Position numbers and translations under genes: made by a program. A DNA stretch of 64,000 nt, from positions 2,585,286 to 2,649,285 of the forward strand of contig JAJUBI010000004.1 of assembly GCA_022419385.1 (NCBI GenBank). Reading direction: 5' to 3'. This stretch comes from Paraconiothyrium sp. Pb-2020 (lineage: Eukaryota > Ascomycota > Dothideomycetes > Pleosporales > Didymosphaeriaceae). Each line of letters starts with the position of its first letter. Position 1 is the stretch's first letter. Below, in pieces: positions 55,986 through 64,000 of the stretch. The notes beneath the pieces were generated by a model. It was not told the DNA's origin and made no database searches. It saw only the letters and a program-made list of their open reading frames with translations.

Positions 55986-56072
55986 GATGGGAGCTGGATT
56001 CGAACCAGCAGCACACTATGCTCTCGCATAGAGGCCACCACGCCAAGTCTCCTACAACTTGACGATCCCATC
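55986..56072 (-). tRNA. tRNA-like element, probably a tRNA pseudogene
   Basis: On the minus strand 87 nt are closed by a perfect 7-bp acceptor stem (GATGGGA with TCCCATC) and contain a perfect T-arm, GCTGG-TTCGAAT-CCAGC, which includes an ideal B box (GGTTCGAATCC). TTGGCGTGGTGG resembles an A box. CTATG-CGAGAG-CATAG sits where an anticodon arm would be but has a 6-nt loop, and about 15 extra nt lie between the acceptor stem and the A box (CGTCAAG pairs with CTTGGCG). No anticodon can be read with confidence, so a functional tRNA is doubtful. Confidence 0.4.
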
Positions 56073-57046
56073 TAAAGGATGAGAGCGGGAAAGCGCAACT
56101 CGAACTTGTATGCACACGTTGGTTAATGGGCACCGAAGCAGTCTTTCTCCAATTCATTTGCCGTCTGAGCATAATACGATTGCGGTACCATCAAAGATTA
56201 GGTATAAATCGAATCTATGTTACGTTAGTGATCTACATTGTGGAAGAATCGCCTGTCACGAATACAGGCACAGCTCTGCCGAAGCCTTGGCCTCATGTTG
56301 TATGCTTCCGATGTACATGATAGACCAGCGAACAAGCGGCTGTCGCGGACTAATTACGCCCAGAGAAAGGGCTATCTTAAGTACCCGGTGTTGACAAGGT
56401 TATCTGGGAGGTGGCGAAGCATACATAATAAATCCTACCATAACGTGTTGAATCAAGTCACCGGGCTTTCAGTTCATGTCGGAGTCCATTCTTGAAGTAT
56501 AGTCTGATCGGTTAACTATTTCGTACGTTACGGACGAAGTACAACACGTTGATGATATGATATCAAACCGTAGAATCCGCCGATCGTGCGTCGGCGCTTC
56601 TGATTGCTCGACTCCGGCAGGGTAGGAGCGATGCAATGCTAATTCGCACACAAAACGGGCAACCGCCACCAGTTGCGTATCGGGGACGATGAACTTGCTC
56701 GACAGGTCTTGGGGCGAAAAGTGCCTTGTGGCTCGTTAGTGAAATAAAGATAAAGCAGGGGACAACAACATGTCCAGTCGAAGTAGTAAGTAGGCTTTCG
56801 TTGATTTTGATGGGTGACAGTTCTATCGTCGATTGTTTGTTATGCATCCAATGCAATGACAATTCTAAGATGACGTTTTGAGCGTGATGCCTCCTGCAAA
56901 AACTGAACGACGACGTATTGTGCTGCGTCATGACGGATAGGTAACTAGGACAGTAGTTCCTCCTCCCCTAGTGAAGCATTCGCACTTGTAGTCTCCCCTG
57001 AGTGCGGAATTAATCTTCCAGCCTTTCAGGCATCGTCGTGCAATCC
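56073..57046. other. No gene recognised
   Basis: Short frames on both strands without motif or supporting splice sites. Confidence 0.4.
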
Positions 57047-57319
57047 ATGGCATCGACAATCCTTATCGAATTGCAAATGCAAATCCCTAACATCGTAAGG
57101 GAACGGGTCGAAACATGTCAGATCCAGTACGCTAAGCTTGTCTCCGCATTTCTCCTCTTCCTTTGCGACAAGCGCACTGCGGAGCATATAGATCAGGCGG
57201 ATCAGTCTTTCAAGCGCAATCGCAACGTAGCATTCAGTGATAGGGACATCGTTGTGTCCAATTTCATTGCAATGCGGACTTCCAGCCTCCTACCGAAAGC
57301 AGCGATATCGGAGACGTGA
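57047..57319 (+). CDS. Single-exon candidate
   Basis: 90 codons with even codon use: MASTILIELQMQIPNIVRER, then a Lys/Arg/Asp-rich helix (DKRTAEHIDQADQSFKRNRN). An acceptor-like TTTCAG lies just upstream, so it could be an internal exon. Unknown function. From 57320 to 58240 a Cys-rich plus frame (to 57892) and MGNGEVCAGDILLWAPDYSL (to 58044) are open but unsupported. Confidence 0.3.
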   Translation: MASTILIELQMQIPNIVRERVETCQIQYAKLVSAFLLFLCDKRTAEHIDQADQSFKRNRNVAFSDRDIVVSNFIAMRTSSLLPKAAISET

Positions 57320-58239
57320 CACTGATGACTGCTTCCCGACCCTGTTGACAATAGCTACGGTAGATATGCCGTGCATGTCCCCTATCTTGCTCCTAAGGGG
57401 TAGTCTGCTCGAGACGATACAGCGCATTGACCTTACAACTTGCACATATGCACTTGCCTGAGGACTTGGAATCCACAGGCTGTTGAGGCTGCCGATGGTT
57501 GCATCTGTCATCTCATGTTGATGACTGCACAAAAGGTCCCTGGGTATTGGATGCATGCTGTGTCCTTTGCATTGCACCATGCCGATGCAACTACGTGGAC
57601 GTGTTTGCTGCACTGCACTCAAGTTTGCTCCGCTGCGTGTAGCCGAGAATCAAGCAGAGATATAGGCGCATACGCGTCGCACACATCCCAGGCGATTAAC
57701 ACGGCATGCTTCGCTTTGTATCTCCGCACATGTGCTTTTGGCCCGCTATACAAAGTGCCTCTCACTTTGACAAGCTGCTCCAAGGTGACAGGCACAGTTG
57801 CCGCCCGTTTCGCTACGTTTGGCGTCTCCGTTACTTGTTTCTATTATCCCCGTTCCTTTCTAGAATGCTATCATGCGGGGGCCAAGAGCTGATGGGTAAC
57901 GGAGAGGTGTGTGCCGGAGACATCCTACTATGGGCGCCTGACTACAGCCTCGAGGCATCCGATCACTGCTCTGATCCATCGCATCATCCTGGATATTGTG
58001 GCATCCTAATATGTGGCGCACGGGCCCTCGACGTGGGTGATTGACTTGCCCCTCGCCGTCCTTCGGCAAGCAATACCACGACACCACAACACCTTCCTCG
58101 AGTCACAACGTCGAGGTCGCTCATACTCAAGGACTTTTGACCATGATATAAGCTTGACGCTCCTTCGCACTCTCTTTGTGCTCGCCGGTTGTGGCGGCCT
58201 CGGTAGTGAGTGATTCTGTCTGCTGCCGTGGCTGCCCCT

Positions 58240-58505
58240 CCCCTCCTTCTCCTTCATCACAACCAACTCGCCGAGGACGAAACGACGGTGGCCAACGCGA
58301 AGGAGAGGACTTCGGAGCTTAAGGTGCGTGACTCTACCCCTTGCAGCCCTGAAAACATCTCGCGTCGTCGAGAGCCGGGTGTTGCATCGATTCAGGACGG
58401 ATTTGCAGTCTTGAAGCGATGGCGTAGCTGCCGGACGGCCTCCCCGACTCGATCAAGGAGTCCGCCCTACACGCCCTCCCGGAACCTTCGAAGTCACCCT
58501 ACTGA
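58240..58505 (+). CDS. C-terminal exons of an unknown gene
   Basis: A frame with HHNQLAEDETTVANAKERT, SELK ends at a GTGCGT donor (58324); a GCGTAG acceptor at 58427 leads in phase 0 to LPDGLPDSIKESALHALPEP, SKSPY and TGA (58503-58505). The 5' part and start are not resolved. Confidence 0.3.
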
Positions 58506-58682
58506 CAGGCCGGCAGAATCTTGCCTCCGGGCCTGGAAGCCAATACCATACGGAGCTTCAGCTGTTCATAAGCTGCACTCATGTAAGACATCCGCAACAC
58601 ATCGACAGTCGAGTTGCCTCCCACTCGCGATTGATCTCGACTTCGACTGCGCATGTGCAAGCAAGCAGACTAGATCCGCCTT

Positions 58683-58845
58683 GGACCTGACGCCACGGCA
58701 AGGGCAGACTCAATGATCGGAACGCGACGCCTTCCCGCAATCGTCGCCCAGTAGTACAACCGCTGACTACTTGGACAGAAGCGAACCCGCAGCTCGACCT
58801 TGCTCTTGCGGATTTTGAAAGGTTTCGGACCACATAGCTATGCTG
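58683..58845 (-). CDS. Exon-like fragment with PKPFKIRK motif
   Basis: After a CATAG acceptor on the minus strand the frame reads LCGPKPFKIRKSKVELRVRF, then SSQRLYYWATIAGRRRVPII and ends AVASGPRRI at TAG. The PxPxKIRKxK motif recurs at 60.25 and 61.32 kb on the same strand. No start or further exon identified. Confidence 0.3.
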
Positions 58846-59616
58846 CTGCGTCTTCGCGCCGCCCGGCGGCGTTGCACATGAGGCCGAACATTGAAACGGA
58901 GCAGTACGAGAACACTCGTCACAGAGACTGTCGGTGTGACAGCCAGTTGCCCGCCATGCCACTACACGTCTTCGCTCTTGGGACCTTCAGCATCGATGCC
59001 GTGTTGGCGGCAGCCCTGTCTCACCCGGCACGAGGTTCTTGGATATGCACTTGTCCAAGACAGCTCCACCCGACGTGTCCGATGCACCGCGACAGTACGA
59101 AAACGGCGACGTATATAGCGACCACGATAGGCGTGTGTGGAAGAGTCGATATCCAATTCCTACGTCCGAATGACACCAAGACGCTAGTGCGCAAAGATGT
59201 CTACGGACCCGGAGAGGCGCTGGTCGCAGGCTCTTCAACTGGTTGCACTTGTTGACCAGCGTTCAGCGGACACCGTACTTGAAAATAAGGGACCGAGGAA
59301 CGCAAAGAACACCAACGTGAACAGTCGCGAGAACGGGCTCGGTCGCTATAAGAGACGGACTCGGACATAGGTTATCGATATCTGCAACCATTCCTGGTCA
59401 TGATTGGCCCAACGGTTGGTGAGTAGATCTTTGTGGTGCCGACCTAGCTCCCTTCTCCTCCCTCCTCGTCCCGCATCCTGACCTGATTAGTACGAACGTA
59501 AAGACTTCGGCGAGTACAGAGAGAGCCCGGACAAAGCTCCTCGATCTCGGCTTCGCAACCTTCGTATGACCGTGTAACCGCATGAGTGCTCCCAGCTTCC
59601 ATCCACTTCCGGAACT

Positions 59617-59799
59617 ATGGTCGGCTTACAAGCATTCGAATCACCAACGCAAGGATCGAAAGCAGGACGCTCAAGGACCTTCTCAACGCGCATTGACGAC
59701 ATAAAACCCAATTTGGAAGAGACGTTGGCCATTCGCACACTTGATGTTATCCAAAAGAAAGGGATTGATAAGCATAAAGAGGCCAATTCGGAGGATTGA
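59617..59799 (+). CDS. Short candidate frame
   Basis: 60 codons from ATG: MVGLQAFESPTQGSKAGRSR, then STRIDDIKPNLEETLAIRTL and a Lys-rich end. Codons are fair; no motif. The rest of 58.9-60.7 kb holds overlapping frames on both strands that cannot be ranked. Confidence 0.25.
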   Translation: MVGLQAFESPTQGSKAGRSRTFSTRIDDIKPNLEETLAIRTLDVIQKKGIDKHKEANSED

Positions 59800-60752
59800 G
59801 GGTGCTGATGCCGCTGGCTCCAAGAAGGGCCAAGGTAGAGAGAGCGTGTGTGTTTTAGGATCACCCATGGTTTCTACCCAGGTAACCCTGCCGCATACTT
59901 GCGGTCGTCATGGCCACCCACCAAGACCGATTGAAATCTAGGCAACTCGACAGATGAACTCGCCCGGCATGCTATCCACCTTTGAATTTGAAGAGCATTC
60001 GAATTCCTTTTCGATGATCAATAGCTGCGAACGGCATGCAAGACGTCCAAAGTTCCACTGCGCCTAGGCCTACTTCAGCAGAAAGACCACGGGGCCCATT
60101 ACGAAGGAGAGGCAGCAGACCACACCTCGCATGAGCGTCGCGAAGATCCTGAACTCTTCAGATTCTTTGGCACGTCAGTACCGACAGTATCTCCTCTTTG
60201 TTCGTGTGGTGGATCATTACATTCCCACCGCAGAAGGCTGATAACGCCTCATCCTTGTCCTTGCGGATTCTGGAGGGATTCGGCATACTTGACAAACCGG
60301 GCCTTTTTCCGGGTGATCGTCGCTTCTCTGTATACTCACAGGTTGCCACGTTATCGTCTGCGGTGTTGGCCAGTAATGCGACTGCAGTACCTCCTCATAT
60401 TTGGCATCGTCGTGGCTAGGGAGTACAAGAGGGACGAGTGGAGTATGAAGGCCCGATCTCCCGTTACTGCTTGCGATCCCAGGCGGGAAGGCTTCACATT
60501 CGGGCTATCTGCTGCCAATATGTTCTTGTTTGCTTCGCTGCCAAATAGACGGACGTCTTTCCAAGACAGCGGATCCCGGGTCGATTTCCATGTGACGCGC
60601 CTCGAAATAGAAATGAGGATCATGAAGATGTCCGCGACTCCAAGGGCTGCTTCAAAGCCTTGAGTGTGTAAGTGCTCGTTCTTTGGACGTTTGTGATTGA
60701 TTGGCTGACGAATAGCTTCACAAGGTAGTACCCGCTGTGCACCATTTCCACG

Positions 60753-61304
60753 ATGTGGTTTCCGAAGGTCAGGGTGGTTCGTTCGCATGATTCTGCGCTG
60801 GCGCTGGGCGCAGTGGCAAATGCCAATCTCATCGAGCACATAACGATTTCAACCTATGTGCTTCGTGACCATGGCACGATCATCATCACAGAGACAGTCT
60901 TGGTCGCCACCAGATTGCAATCAGTAACTCTCCGGGCTCCGGCTCATGTGTTCGACGCACTGGCTTGCACAGTCCGACGGACCCACCGCTACCCTCCAAC
61001 CCCATTTTTTGTTACACTAATCGTGAAAGAGCACTCGGGCGTGAGGATGTGGATGAGCGCAAGGCGAGGAATTGAGCGCCAACCAATGGCTTCCCTGAAT
61101 CTTGGCAGCTCCTGCGCCTGGGGGAGAAAATTCTGGTAAACCTCCGATGGCATCATGGACGTTCGTTTGGCACTCAGGATATCAAGAACCTTGGTCTCTG
61201 CGGGTCTTGGAGGTTGCCGCCGTTCCGGTGACAAAATAAACAGCATGCGAGAACAACAAGCATCCGGTGCTGCCGCGCATAGCATAGCCGGTACTGCGGT
61301 GTAA
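60753..61304 (+). CDS. Two-exon candidate of 169 residues
   Basis: Exon 60753-61135 and exon 61178-61304 over a 42-nt intron (GTAAAC...CTCAG). Sequence: MWFPKVRVVRSHDSALALGA, then NLIEHITISTYVLRDHGTII, HRYPPTPFFVTLIVKEHSGV and an Ala/Gly-rich end (EQQASGAAAHSIAGTAV). Without splicing the frame stops 2 codons after the donor with 128 residues. Good codon use, no family. The intron is at the lower size limit. Confidence 0.4.
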
Positions 61305-61627
61305 AAGTCTTGGTGTACCCCTTGTCCTTGCGGATTTTGAAGGGCTTCGGTCCAGGGTCATGGGTGGACCCTTTCTTCACGGGTCACAGACCCATGAGCA
61401 TATCCATTGCCGGGTTTGAAATCGGAGGGCTTGGAGACATCGAGTGGCGACCTTGCTTGCCTCGATGAGGTTCTGCGAGGCAATACCTCGTCACCTTTGG
61501 CGCATTCGCCCGTGGATACACCCGTGGACCTGAGGGCAATCGTGGCAAGCGAGGCTTTTCGTTCACGGAGTTAACCAATCGAATAGGAATCAAGAAGACA
61601 CCGCGAAGATCCATCCACAAGTCTGGA

Positions 61628-62059
61628 ATGCGGCTCGGGATAATTTCGAATGAATCAATGCTGACCGGCGTTTTCGGCCTCTTTCGAACGCGTGAGGGCC
61701 GTGGTCACCAGTCTAGAATCGGCGGCGCGCCCGGCGAAGAATGCCACCGAGAGTACACCCTTTCCATCTCGAATCAAAAGGTGGTCTTCAACTGTGCGCT
61801 TGGTGGTATGGAGGCATTAGTTCGGGAAGCCCAAATAGGCTGCGCTTGTCTCATTCTCCAGGGTTCTGCTTTGGTCACTTCCATGCCATTCGTATCCTTT
61901 GGGCGCTGCCGACGTCACACTCGCCGTACCTCCCTCTGTGACGCCGACAAATGGCATCGTCTTCACGGGAACAGGCACCCGCAGGCAATCCTTCGTTGCT
62001 CACGGTCTGTTAAACCAATCTTTGATGAGATCAACACCCTGCGTTGTAACAAGAACTAG
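61628..62059 (+). CDS. Single-exon candidate
   Basis: 143 codons from ATG; MRLGIISNESMLTGVFGLFR, a middle with YTLSISNQKVVFNCALGGME, and a basic end. No motif recognised. Confidence 0.3.
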   Translation: MRLGIISNESMLTGVFGLFRTREGRGHQSRIGGAPGEECHREYTLSISNQKVVFNCALGGMEALVREAQIGCACLILQGSALVTSMPFVSFGRCRRHTRRTSLCDADKWHRLHGNRHPQAILRCSRSVKPIFDEINTLRCNKN

Positions 62060-62323
62060 ATGCCCTCTCTAGAGGGCGTCACGAAGGTGGAGATGTTTCG
62101 TAATGACATTGACCTGCTTACCGCATCGTTTGAAGACTGAGATCTGGATTCTGTGCATTCGCGAAGATGCTCGAATTGCTCACGAACAGCGGCATTCTTA
62201 TGCCCAGAAGCGCAAGACATTCACTCCTGAGCACTGAGAGTGAGTTGAATCTGCCATAGAGCCTCGGGAGAGTCAAGAACACCGCACGCTCCTAGATCTA
62301 CCTGGCGAGATCTGGAACTTCAC

Positions 62324-62620
62324 ATGCGAAGTGATCGACCCCGGTCCCGTGGCCCAATTAACGATGCTGCGGAAACAGCTTCGGTAGATGTGATCTCTCG
62401 CCAACAATGGCTGCAAATAGAGCGATTGATGAGGCTGGACACTCGGTCGCTAGAAGGCAACGCCGCCCAGGTCGGTCCAATATCACTTCCTATGGCTCTG
62501 TCGGCACGAGCTTGTCGCCTTTTCGAAAAGGCACAGATGGAGAACGCTATGTTGGAGAAGCAGCGGTGCTTTGGGGTTTGTGGGGTAATATGGATAAGGA
62601 TGTTGTTCAATGCTGTATGA
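62324..62620 (+). CDS. Single-exon candidate with C-terminal helix
   Basis: 98 codons from ATG: DAAETASVDVISRQQWLQIE, RLMRLDTRSLEGNAAQVG and ALSARACRLFEKAQMENAML, EKQRCFG. The helix resembles tails of fungal pogo-type transposases, but no DDE or HTH part is present. A second plus frame across its start (from about 62284) reads RTLLDLPGEIWNFTCEVID, an F-box/2EXR-like opening, and stops soon after. Confidence 0.35.
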   Translation: MRSDRPRSRGPINDAAETASVDVISRQQWLQIERLMRLDTRSLEGNAAQVGPISLPMALSARACRLFEKAQMENAMLEKQRCFGVCGVIWIRMLFNAV

Positions 62621-62971
62621 GGTTGCATTCTGGAATGTATATGTACGTTCAACTTCCCCGTTGATGAGGCCTTGCTGACGAAGCCGCGTGGACTTTTTTG
62701 GATACATATTGACGCTGTGTCTGCTCTCAAATGCGACGTGCCGTTGTGCATTGCTTGACAAGATGTGATGATGACGGGCAAGACGAATGCTGACTTTGGT
62801 ATGTCGGTGAGTAGTCGAACAGATTGATGGCAAGCGGCGCTAACGTGGATTACCGTGGCTCGGTCTTGGATGCGTATGAGTTCTCGACAGGTTTGAGATC
62901 TTGAGCATGCCATTGGAAATGCTCATATGCTGAAGCGATATATCAATTCCTCGACTTCTTTCCTTGAGTAA

Positions 62972-63292
62972 ATGACCCGGGCAACAGTCAACTCCCGTAG
63001 CGACGAAGTCAGGTCGGCAACTGCTGCCATCCTCGAAAGTCCAACTCCACGAGACCAAAAGATAACAAGACCAGAAGACTGGAACCAGGAGCGTGTGCGG
63101 AGGCGCAGCCAGATTCTTGCCATGCCGTTGACGAAAGAGAAGCGCATCTGTTGCAAGCTACGAATTCGGTTCGGAGTGTTTGAGCGTATGACAGCCGTTA
63201 CTGTCCCCAGCCGCGTACGGATATGCTGCTGCCGCCTTTTCGAAGCAGCAAGAGTGATCATCAATGCGGTTACCTGCACTCGAAGTGGGTGA
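62972..63292 (+). CDS. Single-exon candidate, basic
   Basis: 106 codons from ATG: MTRATVNSRSDEVRSATAAI, DQKITRPEDWNQERVRRRSQ and a Cys/Arg-rich end (RVRICCCRLFEAARVIINAV). No family. It overlaps the start of the next frame. Confidence 0.3.
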   Translation: MTRATVNSRSDEVRSATAAILESPTPRDQKITRPEDWNQERVRRRSQILAMPLTKEKRICCKLRIRFGVFERMTAVTVPSRVRICCCRLFEAARVIINAVTCTRSG

Positions 63293-63704
63293 GCTCCAGC
63301 GCGATGAAATTTGGCTCGAGGTTGCTATGCGTGCTGGTGTTGGAGGTGAGGAGGGCAAGGGAAGCGAGGATGCCCGTCGTGGGGCGTTTACCTCTGTTGT
63401 GGTCGACTGAGCGGGTCAGCAGTCTACCATCGAGCGGTTGCAAGAGCAAGCTAGCATTGGGCGAGAAGAAGCTCCTTTATCTAGAGCACGTCCCGACGAA
63501 GTGCAGCAAAGTCAGCGAAGGCTTGTCGGTGGTGGCCAAAGCTCATGTCACGACCGTAAGTCTGGTGCTCAGCCGGCGACCGCATGGGCGAATTGGCTCC
63601 GGCAACAAGATAAGCTGTATCTTGGGCATACTCTGGGAGGTGGCAGCGCTGTTAGCAAACCCTCAGATGTTCTATCCACCCTGAAGCTCCTAAGACGTTG
63701 GTGA
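63264..63704 (+). pseudogene. Frame interrupted by one TGA
   Basis: From ATG 63264: MRLPALEVGELQRDEIWLEV, then EEGKGSEDARRGAFTSVVVD, TGA at 63408-63410, and the same frame continues AGQQSTIERLQEQASIGREE, RPDEVQQSQRRLVGGG and ends LSTLKLLRRW. The TGA is one transition from CGA (Arg). A GTGAGG donor at 63348 leaves open that the stop is removed by splicing. The last 300 bp of the window hold only short frames (63739-63954). Confidence 0.35.
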
Positions 63705-64000
63705 GAGGCAGGGGCGGGTGTAGCTGGCCGCAGGCTATTTGTTGCGCAACAGCAAGCTCAACACCATATTACGGACGGCGGAAAAGACTTACGGGGCATC
63801 GAAATGGGGCGCTGACCATCTTGTTACGAAGCGCGGGCGTGGTGGGGTGGTTGTTGGGGCCGGAGCAGCGGGGAGGATCCGAAACCAACGCTTAGGATGC
63901 CGCCGTGCCCCCACCCCAAGCGCAAAGGTCCACAGTGAGAGGGGGCATTGGTAAAGGCGCTTGCATCGACAGCACCAACGATGTTGCCACGAGGAAGGTC

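Noticed and set aside
58210..58716. Continuous plus frame of 168 codons
   Set aside because: It reads through a GTGCGT donor and a GCGTAG acceptor; the spliced alternative gives a more protein-like sequence, so only the exon pieces were kept.

Overview
The window is nuclear DNA of a filamentous ascomycete (Pezizomycotina; a Dothideomycete is my best guess from gene style, not proven). Reasons: coding exons are broken by short introns of about 46-66 nt with GTRNGT donors, CTRAY branch points and YAG acceptors; codons favour C and G at third positions; and the recognisable genes are typical secreted or plant-matter-degrading functions of moulds (GH93, AA9, GH71, G1 peptidase) with a JEN-type carboxylate transporter.

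Left part (1 to about 31.9 kb) is gene-rich. In order: a partial nuclear F-box-like protein (-), an unrecognised multi-exon gene (-, 2.6-3.2 kb), a JEN monocarboxylate permease (+), a SAM methyltransferase (+), a small Cys-motif protein (+), an aspergilloglutamic (G1) peptidase (-), a small protein of unknown role (-), a possible coiled-coil protein (+), a RING-H2 protein (+), a GH93 exo-arabinanase-type enzyme (-), a large conserved membrane protein (+), an AA9 LPMO (+), a Cys-rich single-pass surface protein (-), a GH71 alpha-1,3-glucanase (+), two adjacent small three-exon genes (+), and an M28 glutamate-carboxypeptidase-like membrane protein (+) whose frame is cut by a premature TAA in its most conserved C-terminal motif.

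Right part (about 31.9-64 kb) is different. It has no gene that I can assign to a well-known family. It holds diverged direct repeats, decayed genes, short coding-looking exons with good splice sites, and several repeat families built on inverted repeats. The most striking is a run of at least six related hairpins (36.9-37.9 kb) with a conserved loop and differing, mutually complementary arms; the last forms the 3' end of a small minus-strand gene. Other items are a small membrane-protein gene with its own TATA box and palindrome (44.2 kb) plus a 5'-truncated copy lacking its intron (41.8 kb), a 28-bp repeat that can fold back (47.0 kb), a tRNA-like fold (56.0 kb), and a zinc-ribbon protein with a possible Cys-His-Asp fold (49.8 kb). 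I read this half as an accessory or decaying compartment.

The secreted enzymes of the left half would act together outside the cell on arabinan, cellulose, alpha-1,3-glucan and protein, with the JEN permease taking up carboxylic acids; this is inferred from families, not from shared regulation seen here. Gene models in the right half are hand-spliced and should be read as candidates.
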